64,000 nt of DNA from Sphingomonas sanxanigenens DSM 19645 = NX02. Lineage in GTDB: Bacteria > Pseudomonadota > Alphaproteobacteria > Sphingomonadales > Sphingomonadaceae. Each line of letters opens with the position of its first letter. Within the stretch, counting starts at the first letter, position 1. Made by a program: the position numbers and the translations under genes. The DNA is taken from NCBI RefSeq assembly GCF_000512205.2, contig NZ_CP006644.1:5036501-5100500 (forward strand), written 5' to 3'. The notes beneath the pieces are model-generated. The model was not told the origin of the DNA, ran no database searches, and saw only the letters and a list, made by a program, of their open reading frames with translations. Positions 35,383 to 44,750 of the stretch are shown in pieces.

Positions 35383-37341
35383 TCAGTTCCGCGACAGCCG
35401 CTCCGCCAGCACCGGCCGCAGCCGCGCCGCGACGACGTCGCTGCCCAGCCGCGAGAGATGGACATCGTCCATATAGAGCAACTGGCCATTGAGGCGCGCC
35501 CGGCAGGTCGTGCCCGAACAGAGCGCGTCGCGCATGTCCAGAATGCTCGTATTGCCGCCGACCTTGGCGACGCGATCGAGGATCGTCCGCGAGATGCGCT
35601 CCTGCACGTCGTGCGAATGCCGCGCCTCGAACGTGTCGCAGCGTGCCGGGTCCAGCCCGTTATACACCGCGGCACGCACGCAGACGAAGGGGTTCACTTC
35701 GGGCAGCGGGATCTGGTCGACGACGATCACGCGGATGCCGCGGGCGTTGAGCAGCCGCGCGGTGGTCGCAAGGCTCTCTGACGCGAGGCGCTGCGATTGC
35801 TCGACGGTCTCCGCACCGCCAAGGGTGACCGCCCGGATATGCCCCGCCGCCAGCATGTCCCACCGGCCCGCCATGACGACGACGCGGATCGCCGGATCGG
35901 CAAGAATCCGTTCGAGCGCGGCGTGGCCGAACGTCGGGCAGTCCCGCCGCAGCTCGCTGTAGGGCGTGTAGGATGCGGCCTGGATCGGCGCGCAGCCCGC
36001 CTTGGTAACCTGCTGCACGGTGAAGCCGCGCTGGCGCGCGAGCACGTCGAGCGAGGGCGCAAGCTGCGCCGCGTGCGAATCGCCCCACAGCACCACGCTG
36101 GGCCTGCCGGGCGCGCCCAGCAGGCATTCGCCGGGGCCGGGCACGCGGCCATCGGTGCGCAGGCAGGGCGCGGCGTGGAAGCGGGCGAGATCGCCGGCGA
36201 CGCCGCGGGTGAATCGCGCCGCCGCTGGATTGCGGAACTCCATGCCCCGCGTCAGCACCACAGCGCCGCCCAGCAGCACCAGCAGGCCCGATCCCGCCGC
36301 TGCCGCCAGGAACACCTGCCGCCGGGTGAAGCGGTTCTTGCGGCGGAACGGGGCCTCGACGAAGTGCAGCGAGATCGCCGCCATCACGAACGACCCGGCG
36401 ATCACGCCGAAGGTCGCGATCGGGCCCAGATGCTGCAGCTCGTAGAAGCGCGTGAAGACGATGATCGGCCAATGCCAGAGGTAGAGCGAATAGGAGATGC
36501 GGCCGACATAGACGATCGGCTTGAGGCTCAGCATCCGGCCGACGACGGTGTCCTGCGCGCTGTGGATCAGCAGCGTGGCCCCCAGCGTCGGCGCCAACGC
36601 CGAGAGACCCGGGAACGGCGTGTCCGACGAATAGAGCCACACCGGCACGACGATGAGGAGGAGGCCGAGCAGCGCCAGCGCGTTGCGCGCGGCCGCGCTG
36701 CGCAATTCGGGCACGGCCCCGATCGCCAGCGCCGATCCCAGGAGCAATTCCCAGGCGCGCGTGATGGGCAGGTAGAAGTTGAAGGTCGGCGCGTTGCTCG
36801 TCGCCCAGACACTGATCGCCAACGAGACGAGGCCGATCACCGCGATCGCGGCGCCCCGCCACCGGTTCATGAATCGCGAGATGAACGCCAGAACCAGCGG
36901 GAAGACGATGTAGAACTGCTCCTCCACCGCCAGAGACCAAGTGTGGAGCAGCGGCTTGAGCTCGGCCGAGCCGTCGAAATAATTGGCTTCGGTGAAGAAC
37001 AGGATGTTCGACGCGAAGAACACCGTCGCCACGAGGCTCTTGGCGTAGAGATAGAAATCGATCGGCGGGAACAGCAGCCAGGCCGCCGCGAAGGTGGAAA
37101 AGAGCGTGAAGAACAGCGCGGGATAGAGCCGCAGGATCCGCCGCTCATAGAAGGCCGGGATCGAAAGTCCGCCATGCCCGATATCCTCGAGCAGGCTGCG
37201 CGTGATCAAATAGCCCGAGATGACGAAAAAGATGTCGACGCCGACGAAGCCGCCCGAAAAGCCGCTGAGCCCGGCGTGGAACAGCACCACCGGCACGACC
37301 GCGAACGTACGCAGGCCATCGATATCTGCGCGATACTTCAA
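35383..37341 (-). CDS. OafA-type acyltransferase with C-terminal SGNH domain
   Basis: A 652-residue protein. The N-terminal acyltransferase-3 membrane domain starts KYRADIDGLRTFAVVPVVLFHAG and includes FFVISGYLITRSLLEDI. The C-terminal extracytoplasmic SGNH domain starts near 400, with the nucleophile block VVLWGDSHAAQL and the catalytic DDVHLSRLGSDVVAARL. Such proteins add acetyl or other acyl groups to surface sugars: the membrane part passes the group across, and the SGNH part transfers it. It is the last gene of a four-gene minus-strand operon. Confidence 0.93.
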   Translation of the reverse strand: MKYRADIDGLRTFAVVPVVLFHAGLSGFSGGFVGVDIFFVISGYLITRSLLEDIGHGGLSIPAFYERRILRLYPALFFTLFSTFAAAWLLFPPIDFYLYAKSLVATVFFASNILFFTEANYFDGSAELKPLLHTWSLAVEEQFYIVFPLVLAFISRFMNRWRGAAIAVIGLVSLAISVWATSNAPTFNFYLPITRAWELLLGSALAIGAVPELRSAAARNALALLGLLLIVVPVWLYSSDTPFPGLSALAPTLGATLLIHSAQDTVVGRMLSLKPIVYVGRISYSLYLWHWPIIVFTRFYELQHLGPIATFGVIAGSFVMAAISLHFVEAPFRRKNRFTRRQVFLAAAAGSGLLVLLGGAVVLTRGMEFRNPAAARFTRGVAGDLARFHAAPCLRTDGRVPGPGECLLGAPGRPSVVLWGDSHAAQLAPSLDVLARQRGFTVQQVTKAGCAPIQAASYTPYSELRRDCPTFGHAALERILADPAIRVVVMAGRWDMLAAGHIRAVTLGGAETVEQSQRLASESLATTARLLNARGIRVIVVDQIPLPEVNPFVCVRAAVYNGLDPARCDTFEARHSHDVQERISRTILDRVAKVGGNTSILDMRDALCSGTTCRARLNGQLLYMDDVHLSRLGSDVVAARLRPVLAERLSRN

Positions 37342-37359
37342 TCGGGCCTCCGCTCGGCG

Positions 37360-38343
37360 TTATGAGAATCTTTGGGGTCGGCCGGTCTCGCCGCGAATGC
37401 CAGCCCACCAGCCCGCCAGCGCGACCTGCCAGTTCCGCCAGGCGCGCGCCTTCAGATATTGCGCAGTCAGCACCAGCGTGGTCGCCGCGACAACCGGATA
37501 AAGCGAGGGGCGGAAGCGCCGCGTGAACAGCAGCTTGTTGCGCTCGTCGAGATAGACGGCGAGCGGCGAGCGATGCTTGCGGGAGACGCTGGAACCGATC
37601 GTCGAGCCGTGCGCATGCAGCACGATCGAGTCATGCGCATAGCCCAGCGCGTGGCCGCCGCGCCGGAAGCACCAGTCGGTTTCCTCATAATAGAGGAAAT
37701 AGCGCTCATCGAACGGACCGACCTCTTCGACATAGCGGCGCGGCGCATACATGCTGGCGCCCGCCACATAATCGAGGTCGCGTTCGATCGCCGCCACGTC
37801 CGGCTGATGATCCGCCGCCTGGCCGAGACCGATGTTGAAGCCGCGCGCGATCACCGCACGCCAGCGCGCGCCATACAGCTGGATCGTGCCGCTGGGCGTG
37901 CGCACCAGCCGGCTGCCGACGATGCCATAGCCACCGGCTTCCTGATGGCGCCGCAGCGCGTCCATCGCATCTGCGTGCGGTTCGGTATCCGGGTTGAGGA
38001 TCCACACCGCATCATAGCGCCCTTCCGCAGCGATCGCGGCGAAGCACACATTGATGCCGCCGGCATAGCCGAGGTTCGCACCGGCGTCGTACAGCTCGAC
38101 CGGCTGGCCGCCGGGCAGACGACCGCTGCGATGGTCGACCATCCGTTCGCCATTGGGCGTCCGGGCAAGCTCTCCCGTCACCTCCGCGACCGCCTCCACC
38201 AGCGGCGGGAAGGCAGCCGAACCGCCATTCTCGCAGACATGCACCGAGAAATCGATATGGGTGGACTGGCCGAGCTGGGCGATACAATCGCGCACCTCGC
38301 CCGCGTTGCGGAACCCGACGATCACCACCGCGACATGGGTCAT
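37360..38343 (-). CDS. glycosyltransferase family 2
   Basis: A 327-residue GT-A enzyme: VAVVIVGFRNAGEVRDCIAQL at the N-terminus, the nucleotide-sugar/metal region VWILNPDTEPHADAM with DTE in place of DxD, and the acceptor motif FLYYEETDWCFRRGGHALGY. It resembles rhamnosyltransferase-type enzymes that extend cell-surface glycans. Its start overlaps the upstream Fe-S protein gene by four bases, and the acyltransferase follows after 18 bases. Confidence 0.92.
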   Translation of the reverse strand: MTHVAVVIVGFRNAGEVRDCIAQLGQSTHIDFSVHVCENGGSAAFPPLVEAVAEVTGELARTPNGERMVDHRSGRLPGGQPVELYDAGANLGYAGGINVCFAAIAAEGRYDAVWILNPDTEPHADAMDALRRHQEAGGYGIVGSRLVRTPSGTIQLYGARWRAVIARGFNIGLGQAADHQPDVAAIERDLDYVAGASMYAPRRYVEEVGPFDERYFLYYEETDWCFRRGGHALGYAHDSIVLHAHGSTIGSSVSRKHRSPLAVYLDERNKLLFTRRFRPSLYPVVAATTLVLTAQYLKARAWRNWQVALAGWWAGIRGETGRPQRFS

Positions 38344-39566
38344 GCCGGCTTGCGCCTCTTCAGCAGCCGGCGCAGCGTGCCGAGATAGCTCTTCGCGTTC
38401 TGCGCAGCGCCCAGCATGCGGGCATTTTTTGGCAGCGACAGCCCCCGGAAGCGCGGCGGCCGGTGGCCGACCGATCCCAGCGCGGCGAGCCGCGAGAGTA
38501 CCAATCCCTTACGCTTCGCCTGGAAGGGCTGCATATGGTGGATCGAGCGCACCGGCACCGGCTCGCTGGCGACGCGTCCGCTCGCCTCAGCCTCGTCGAA
38601 CAGCGCGGCACCGCGGCGCGTGCGCGTGATCACCAGGCTGCGGCCGTCTGTCTCCTCGAACAGCGGATAGCCCTTCTCGTCGCAATGCCAGCCATCGGCG
38701 AAGGTGATGTCGGCAAACTCGCCGGTGCCGTCGGGGCACACCTTGCAGCGGAACTGGAGGAAGCGGTTGAGGATGGTGCCCCAGCTGGTGTTGTAATCCA
38801 TCTGGTAACGGCTGCCGTCCGCCAGCACCGCGGTGGCATAGCCAGGCCAGCCGTCGCCGCGGAAGCGGAAGGAGGTGACCTCCGATCCCTGCGGCACGCC
38901 CATCGCCTTCAGCACGGCGTCGGTGCCCTTGTAGCTCGGCACGCCGGCGCACATGAACGCCAGCATGTAAGGCACCTTTTCGTTCACGCGGGGATCGACG
39001 CTCGCAAGGTTGCGCAAGCCGGCGACGTCGCACGGCTTTCCGACGAAGGCGAAGCGCCCCGGGGCATCGAGCCGCGCGGCGATGTCGGCCAGCGGCGAGG
39101 ACGGCGCATAGCGCGATCCGGCGCTCTGGAAGATGCCGTCGCGGCCGGTGCTGATTTTCAGCGCGTTGCGGACCGGCGACTCGTCCGACATCGCGGTCTG
39201 CACCACATAGTCGATCTGACCGGTTTCGATCAGGTGCACCAGCACGCCCGAAAGCCCGCCGCCGGAGGAGGCGTTACGGCGCAGTTCATTATCGGTCGAC
39301 CAGCCGAGCTTGGTCTCGACGATCGGTCCCCAGACCGGATGATACTCCGCGTCGCGCACGGCATTGTCGCGATCGATGTTGAGGCCGGGACAGATGGTAT
39401 CGACGCGTTTTACCAACGGCGCCGGCAGCGGCGCAGTGGCGTGCGGCCGCTGGTAGCCGTCCGCCGTCTCCCCCATCTCGATCAGCCCGCCGCTGACGCC
39501 GGCGCACAGGCCGCAGCCCGAACACAGCCCGGCGTCGCGGATCTGGTCGACGCGCCGTGCCATCAT
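38340..39566 (-). CDS. coenzyme F420 hydrogenase/dehydrogenase beta-subunit-like Fe-S protein
   Basis: A 408-residue protein of the FrhB family. An N-terminal ferredoxin-like cluster (CSGCGLC near 15-21, then DTICPG) is followed by the conserved loop ASSGGGLSGVLVHLIETGQIDYV, FVGKPCDVAGLRNL, and the second cysteine region RCKVCPDGTGEFADITFADGW. Despite its name, bacteria without F420 keep relatives in polysaccharide clusters, next to pyruvyl transferases as here. It probably binds flavin and Fe-S; its reaction on sugars is not established. It overlaps both neighbours by four bases. Confidence 0.9.
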   Translation of the reverse strand: MMARRVDQIRDAGLCSGCGLCAGVSGGLIEMGETADGYQRPHATAPLPAPLVKRVDTICPGLNIDRDNAVRDAEYHPVWGPIVETKLGWSTDNELRRNASSGGGLSGVLVHLIETGQIDYVVQTAMSDESPVRNALKISTGRDGIFQSAGSRYAPSSPLADIAARLDAPGRFAFVGKPCDVAGLRNLASVDPRVNEKVPYMLAFMCAGVPSYKGTDAVLKAMGVPQGSEVTSFRFRGDGWPGYATAVLADGSRYQMDYNTSWGTILNRFLQFRCKVCPDGTGEFADITFADGWHCDEKGYPLFEETDGRSLVITRTRRGAALFDEAEASGRVASEPVPVRSIHHMQPFQAKRKGLVLSRLAALGSVGHRPPRFRGLSLPKNARMLGAAQNAKSYLGTLRRLLKRRKPA

Positions 39567-40762
39567 GCGAAAACCTTCGCGAACAGCTCGTCGAGATAGT
39601 TGCGGTACGAATCGAGGATCGTCTGCGCGCGCGCGTTCGCCGCGGTCGCCGCCGCGGTCGCGCCGGGCACGTCGGCCAGCACCGCCTCGAGCTTCGCCAT
39701 CACGACATCCTCACCCTCGCTGGTCATGTCGCCCAGATGCGGATAGCCCAGCGTGCCGAACAGGCCGGTGAATTTGCGGCTGTAGCCCAGCGGGAAGGTG
39801 GCGGTGTCTGAAGAGATCGCCGCGATCGTCGCGTGCATGCGCGCGCCGATCAATAGGTCGAGATTGGCGATATAGCTCTTCGCCACGCACGGGCCGGTAA
39901 AGCGCGGCGCAATCTTGAGGTGCGGGTATTTCTGCTGCACCGCGAGCGACACGGCGTGGTCGTCTTCGTTCGGTAGTTCGGGCGAGAGCACGTGCGGCAC
40001 GAGATAGACGTCGAACCGCGGATCCTCGGCCAGCCGCGCGATGATGCGATCGGTGAGTTTCTGATAGTCGAGCGCCAGCGCGATCTTGTCGCCGACCTGC
40101 AGGTCGCGGCGATAGAGCAAGGCCGAAACGTTGAGGCCGACCTTGATCGGACCCTGCGACAGATCCCGCGCCTTCTTGTCCGGCGCCTTGTCGAAGGGCA
40201 GCGCGAACGCGACGTCGGTCGTCAGCCGCGAACGATCCTCGAAGCCCAGGCCTTTCAGCACTTCGAACGAGGGCACGTCGCGCGCGAACACCGTCTCCGC
40301 GCGGCGCAGCGAGGCACGCGCGGCCATCCGGCCCTTTTTGGTCAGGAACGGCCCGATCGTCTGCGGGCTGAAGATCAGCGGCCTGCCGGTGCGCGCCGCG
40401 GCGAACTTCGAGCCGATGATCAGCGCGAAGCGCTTGAGACGGTAGATGTCGGAGAAGCTGTCGCCGCCGCCGATATCGAAGAAGATGTCGCACTTTCGGA
40501 TCGTGCGGTGAAGGTCCGATCCCGGGGTCAGCAGCGACTTGTAGCCGACGTTGACGAAATCGGAATCGAACGGGCTCTCATCGGCATAATCGATGCGGCC
40601 GAGGCCGCCGATGATGTGCAGCACCGGCTTGCGTCCATGCTTCGCCAGCGCGTTCGCGATGAGGTTGGTGTTGCCGATGGTGAGCGCACCCATGCCGAGA
40701 TTCTCGGAATCGAGCGAATGCCACAACAAGCCGAGGTGATACGGCTTGAGTTCGGTCGTCAT
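39563..40762 (-). CDS. polysaccharide pyruvyl transferase family protein
   Basis: A 399-residue protein of the CsaB/WcaK-like family, which adds ketal-linked pyruvate from PEP to sugars. Visible: GALTIGNTNLIANALAK, DIFFDIGGGDSFSDIYRLKRF, PLIFSPQTIGPF, VPHVLSP, and the C-terminal LDLLIGARMHATIAAISSDT with the GxRxH motif. It is the first gene of the four-gene operon. GGGAGAAG lies before the ATG at 40762, so longer upstream starts are unlikely. Confidence 0.92.
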   Translation of the reverse strand: MTTELKPYHLGLLWHSLDSENLGMGALTIGNTNLIANALAKHGRKPVLHIIGGLGRIDYADESPFDSDFVNVGYKSLLTPGSDLHRTIRKCDIFFDIGGGDSFSDIYRLKRFALIIGSKFAAARTGRPLIFSPQTIGPFLTKKGRMAARASLRRAETVFARDVPSFEVLKGLGFEDRSRLTTDVAFALPFDKAPDKKARDLSQGPIKVGLNVSALLYRRDLQVGDKIALALDYQKLTDRIIARLAEDPRFDVYLVPHVLSPELPNEDDHAVSLAVQQKYPHLKIAPRFTGPCVAKSYIANLDLLIGARMHATIAAISSDTATFPLGYSRKFTGLFGTLGYPHLGDMTSEGEDVVMAKLEAVLADVPGATAAATAANARAQTILDSYRNYLDELFAKVFA

Positions 40763-40864
40763 GCACTTCTCCCGATCTTGATCGCGCAACGTTGCAACAC
40801 CTTGGCGCCCCCTCCCTCGGATCCGGGCAGACGCTTTCCGCGCCCCTCGAATCAAACGACGCTG

Positions 40865-40901
40865 TCGGTACAGGATTAGGTTTTATTTCGCACTTGCGAA
40901 A
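40865..40901 (-). promoter_or_regulatory. perfect palindromic operator upstream of the pyruvyl-transferase operon
   Basis: TTTCGCA-CT-TGCGAAA (40886-40901) is a perfect 7-bp-arm palindrome 124 bases ahead of the operon. On the minus strand a -35 GTGCGA starts at its centre, then a 17-base spacer and TACCGA (40870-40865), a weak -10. The geometry equals that at the two small RNAs and at 43356. A second palindrome, GCAACGTTGC, lies closer to the gene near 40785. Confidence 0.5.
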
Positions 40902-40952
40902 CAAACTTTTTACAGGATCGTCGACTGCCGCTTCCGGCCCGAGATCGGCCGG

Positions 40953-42368
40953 TTAAGCCGTAGCCGGCAGCGGCGGACGGCGGCGCGGCTGCTGCCGACC
41001 GCGGGCTGGTTGCTCCCCCTCAACCTCTTTCTTCCGCTCTGCAGCAAAGCGCTGATACATCGGCACCGCCGCGGCGCCCATGCCCACGAGGAAATAATAG
41101 AAGGGCTGGAACTTGCCGTAGAAGGTGCCGCAGAACCCGCACAGCGCGAACGACAGCATGATGAAGGTCCAGGCGAGGCGGAAATTCTGGTGCCGCGGCG
41201 TGATCAACTGCTTGGGTATGGCCAGGAACTGCCACAGCGTCACGATCAGCGTCAGCGCGGTCAGCGCCCAGCCCACATAGCCTGAAAGCAGGCCGTTATA
41301 GATCCAGAAATTGTCGATCGACACCTTCATCCACGGGGCACGCACCCAATATTCCGGCACCATGCCGAAGATCGGATGCGCCGAGATGTTGATCAGGCCA
41401 TAATCCCAGATCAGGATGCGGTTGTAGCTCGAGGCCCGGTTGAATGCGAGATAGTTAATCACCAGACCGATGATACCGGATTTGGTGAAGGTGTTCACCG
41501 CCAGCGCGAAGATCGCGACGATCACCACCGTGTTGACCAGACGCTTCTTGATCCGCCGCGTCGCCGTTTCGATTGCAATCATAACGAACTGGGTCATCAT
41601 CGAGATGATTGGCGTGGTCGAAATCGACAGCAGCACAGCGCCGATTACTACCAGCAGCTTGCCGATCCGCACGCCGGGCCGCCGTTCCATATACCAGATC
41701 AGCGACACGAGCGTCGCCGAGAACAGGCCGAACAGAATCGTGTTCTCAAAGAACGCCTGCGCGCGGCGCAGCCCCATCCGGACGTCCGTGCCGTCATAAT
41801 AGTAGCCCGGAGCGATACCGGTGAGTTGACTGGTATATTCAATCAGCGGCTTCCTATGGCTGATCGCCTCCGGGATCGCGATCACAAACGCCAGCAGCAC
41901 GATGATGAACAGCGGGTTCAGGATCGAATAAATGTCGTCGAGCGACTTGAAGCACGCCCGACCCAAAAAATAGGCGCAGGTCACCTCTAGTAGCAACTGC
42001 CCGGCACGCTCGATCGCAGCGCTGAACGGATAGTTCAGGAAGATGCAAAGGCATGCCCAACCCGAAAAGCCGACCAGCAGCCAGTCCGACTTGTGGAACT
42101 TCATGTCCGGCGCCATCACCTTGACGATGAGCACCGGCACGATGAGGATCATGAACAGGCGATAGGACGTGACCAGCACCGGCCCCGCATAGAATGCGAT
42201 CGTGTGCGGGATCATCATCAGGAAAAGGAAGGCGGCGACCAGGGCCGGAACCTTCGCGCGCGTCCTCAGCGGAACCCGCCGACGGTTATCGACCGTTGCG
42301 ATCTGCATCACTCTGTCACTGGCCTCCCGCATGTCGGCCGGCGCCGCTGCACCGGCCTGCGCCCGCAT
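40953..42368 (-). CDS. O-antigen polymerase / ligase-like membrane protein (Wzy/WaaL type)
   Basis: Up to 471 residues with ten or more hydrophobic segments, a large periplasmic loop (about 175-200, GYYYDGTDVRMGLRRAQAFFEN) and the pattern RILIWDYGLINISAHPIFGMVPEYW. These are features of O-antigen ligase/polymerase proteins that join repeat units outside the inner membrane. The tail is Arg/Pro-rich. The start is uncertain (42368, 42332 or 42308). Base composition is visibly more AT-rich than in neighbours, a common sign of transfer in glycan loci. It is co-directional with the oxygenase gene 46 bases upstream. Confidence 0.8.
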   Translation of the reverse strand: MRAQAGAAAPADMREASDRVMQIATVDNRRRVPLRTRAKVPALVAAFLFLMMIPHTIAFYAGPVLVTSYRLFMILIVPVLIVKVMAPDMKFHKSDWLLVGFSGWACLCIFLNYPFSAAIERAGQLLLEVTCAYFLGRACFKSLDDIYSILNPLFIIVLLAFVIAIPEAISHRKPLIEYTSQLTGIAPGYYYDGTDVRMGLRRAQAFFENTILFGLFSATLVSLIWYMERRPGVRIGKLLVVIGAVLLSISTTPIISMMTQFVMIAIETATRRIKKRLVNTVVIVAIFALAVNTFTKSGIIGLVINYLAFNRASSYNRILIWDYGLINISAHPIFGMVPEYWVRAPWMKVSIDNFWIYNGLLSGYVGWALTALTLIVTLWQFLAIPKQLITPRHQNFRLAWTFIMLSFALCGFCGTFYGKFQPFYYFLVGMGAAAVPMYQRFAAERKKEVEGEQPARGRQQPRRRPPLPATA

Positions 42369-42414
42369 CTGTCGAAATACTCAACGCAGGATGCGGGACG
42401 ATGTCAATCTCGGG

Positions 42415-43245
42415 TTAGGCCTTCTTGCTGAACGCGCGACGAAGCGCCGGCGGCGTCCAGTCTGCCACGAAGTGCCGCATCGCGACCTTCATGTCGCGCT
42501 TCTCTGCCGTTCCGGGCCGTTTGCGGAACACCGTGGTGCGATTGGGCAGGTTGGCGATGCCTTCCTCGGTGGCGGTGTAATAATAGGTTGCGATCGAGCG
42601 CCGCGACCGTTCCGGCGGGCAGCTCAACGGATCGGGATGGCCATGGAAGCTGTCGAGATCGGTGTTGAACACCACCGCGCGCGCCATCAAAGGTGCGACC
42701 TTGACCTCGCACTTCGTCATCGCGCGATCCCACAACTCCAGCTCGCCGCCATAATCCGGCGACCAGTCGTCGTTCAGGTAGATCAGCAGGTTGAGCCTGC
42801 GGACCAGCTTCATGCGGTTGTGGATATTGAAGTCCGCGTGCACGCCGAGGTGGCCGCCACGCTTGGTCTCGTGCAGGCCGCCGCCAAGATAATAGGGATC
42901 TGGGATCAGCCCGCCGATGCCGGTCATTTCCTCGAGGAAAGAGAGAAAGGCTTCGCTGTTCAGCTCGGCAAGGAGGTTCTTGACCAGCGCGCCCTCGACC
43001 GAGCCGGGGTGGTACTGGAACTTCAGGCGCTCCTGCTCGCGATCGAAGTAATCGCGGCCGTCGCTGCCCGGAAACTCGGCGAGCAAACGACGCAGGACGG
43101 CAGCGTCCACGAAATCGTCGATCGCGATGTGAGGGAATGGCGATGCTTCGCGGTAGCGCGTCGCCAGCGACTGGCCAGCTTCCTTGCACTGATCTTCGTC
43201 GAAGGAAACATAGCCGCCAGATTCTTGCAACGTCAGGACGCTCAT
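42415..43245 (-). CDS. 2-oxoglutarate/Fe(II)-dependent oxygenase
   Basis: A 276-residue protein with the iron site of prolyl-4-hydroxylase-like oxygenases: HADFN (HxD, near 136), the distal His in SFHGHP, and an Arg for 2-oxoglutarate in RRSIATYYYTAT. The surrounding LVRRLNLLIYLNDDW and GGELELWD complete the jelly-roll core. Such enzymes occur in O-antigen and capsule loci and may hydroxylate a sugar, lipid or amino-acid substituent. The substrate is unknown. It is the first gene of a likely two-gene operon with the Wzy-like protein. Confidence 0.9.
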   Translation of the reverse strand: MSVLTLQESGGYVSFDEDQCKEAGQSLATRYREASPFPHIAIDDFVDAAVLRRLLAEFPGSDGRDYFDREQERLKFQYHPGSVEGALVKNLLAELNSEAFLSFLEEMTGIGGLIPDPYYLGGGLHETKRGGHLGVHADFNIHNRMKLVRRLNLLIYLNDDWSPDYGGELELWDRAMTKCEVKVAPLMARAVVFNTDLDSFHGHPDPLSCPPERSRRSIATYYYTATEEGIANLPNRTTVFRKRPGTAEKRDMKVAMRHFVADWTPPALRRAFSKKA

Positions 43246-43334
43246 GCTCGTCGACCTACCCCTTCATTTGCGTGATCTTTCGCCCTGATCTTACGGTTGC
43301 TGCGCACGCCGAATCATTGACGATGATCAACGCA

Positions 43335-43371
43335 CCTATATGCGCGATGGAAAAATTTTGCACGTGCGAAA
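43335..43371 (-). promoter_or_regulatory. promoter and palindromic operator upstream of the oxygenase - wzy operon
   Basis: Minus strand: -35 GTGCAA (43363-43358), 17-base spacer, -10 TATAGG (43340-43335), about 90 bases upstream of the oxygenase start. The -35 starts at the centre of TTTTGCA-CG-TGCGAAA (43356-43371), one mismatch from the perfect palindrome at 40886. The gap 43246-43553 contains no other feature I can support. Confidence 0.55.
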
Positions 43372-43553
43372 TGATCTAGCGGGTCGGCCGCCGACGCTCA
43401 ACATCTTCTCCGGGCGGTGAATTTTTCGGCGGACGTGTGCTGCGCCATGCGCGGAAAACCGCCATTGCGCTACGCCGCACCCAGCATTCCCGGCTGCAAT
43501 ATTGCGGCGCCCGCCTGCAGCAAAACCCATCGCTGCAGCGCGTGGTCGTGCGC

Positions 43554-44612
43554 TCAGCCAGCTACCGCCTTCTGCGGCGCGGCAAGCCGCAGTCGCCGCA
43601 GCAGAGCGCGCGCCGCTGCCATCAACGGCTTTTCCACCCAGCGGTGGATCGCCACACCCCCGACCAGTGCCGCCACGCAGAAGATCAGGAACGCGACCGA
43701 GCCGGGAATGAGGCTCGCCAGCTTCAGCTTGATGGCGATCTTGGTCATTGCCGTCAGCGTCAGCATGTGGGTCAGGTAGATCGAATAGGACGCCTGTCCG
43801 ATGGTCACCGCAAGGCGCCCCGCATGGATCCCCTTCGATCGCTCCATCTCCACGAAGCCCAGCAGCGCCGCTGCGCTTGCCACGCCATAGGCGGGGATCT
43901 GGATCATCCGGGGCACGACGTGCCAAAAGGAATCGTCCAGCCCGATCAGCAGGAAACCCAGCGAGCCGGCGACCGCCATCGCGACGGGGGCCGGTATGCG
44001 ATGCCGCTGCAGGACCAGCGCGCAACCGATGCCGAAGATGAAGAGTATGTTCATCGGCGAGACGACATAGCCGTAGCGCCCGAAAAAGCTCAGTACATAG
44101 CTGCCCAGCGACCAGGCGACGATCGCCGCCACGCCCATTTTGCGGTTCCAGATGAACAGGCAGAACACGGCATAGAACAGCACCTCGTGGAACAGCGTCC
44201 ACGCCACGAACACGACCGAGCGGAAGGGATCAATACCGACGAGGAAGATCGATCCCACCACCGCGTCGAGCGAGATGCGGGAGAGCACGCCGGGCACGAC
44301 CAGCATCGAGACGATGACGATCGCAAGGCACACCCAGTAAAAGGGGTAGATCCTGACGAAACGCTTCTCGAGGAAGGGCAGGATCTTGCCTGGCTGGCCG
44401 CCGTCGCCCGCATGGATCAGCGCGATGATGAAACCCGAGAGCACGAAGAAGAATTCGACGCCGGCGTGCCCGAAGGAGAACAGCCCGCCGAACAGCTTTT
44501 CGGCCCACAGGCGGGGCGTGTCGTAATAATATTTGTCGACGTGGTAGAGTACCACCAGCGTCGCGGCGACACCGCGCAACGCCTCCACATTCAGAAGCTT
44601 CTGTTTCGCCAT
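43554..44612 (-). CDS. acyltransferase family 3 membrane protein
   Basis: A 352-residue ExoZ/OafA-type acyltransferase without an SGNH domain. The N-terminal NVEALRGVAATLVVLYHVDKYYYD carries the R-G-x-A and active-site His, FFVLSGFIIALIHAG follows, and about ten membrane segments lead to a short basic C-terminus. It probably acetylates or succinylates a glycan. The upstream purine-rich GGGGGTAGGG supports the ATG at 44612. It is divergent from the next glycosyltransferase. Confidence 0.92.
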   Translation of the reverse strand: MAKQKLLNVEALRGVAATLVVLYHVDKYYYDTPRLWAEKLFGGLFSFGHAGVEFFFVLSGFIIALIHAGDGGQPGKILPFLEKRFVRIYPFYWVCLAIVIVSMLVVPGVLSRISLDAVVGSIFLVGIDPFRSVVFVAWTLFHEVLFYAVFCLFIWNRKMGVAAIVAWSLGSYVLSFFGRYGYVVSPMNILFIFGIGCALVLQRHRIPAPVAMAVAGSLGFLLIGLDDSFWHVVPRMIQIPAYGVASAAALLGFVEMERSKGIHAGRLAVTIGQASYSIYLTHMLTLTAMTKIAIKLKLASLIPGSVAFLIFCVAALVGGVAIHRWVEKPLMAAARALLRRLRLAAPQKAVAG

Positions 44613-44750
44613 CGCCGGACCCTACCCCCGGCGGCAAGGGGCGCGCCGCCAAACGCCAACGCGCGACCGCCAGGCGCAGATCGGACCTTTCCTAGCCCGG
44701 TCAAAGCGCCTAGTTTGCCGCAATGCAGCAACATTGACGTATGAGGCGTT

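Noticed and set aside
43336-44202. 288-codon minus-strand frame overlapping the acyltransferase
   Set aside because: It is the wrong frame of the acyltransferase at 43554-44612, whose family motifs are in the other frame.
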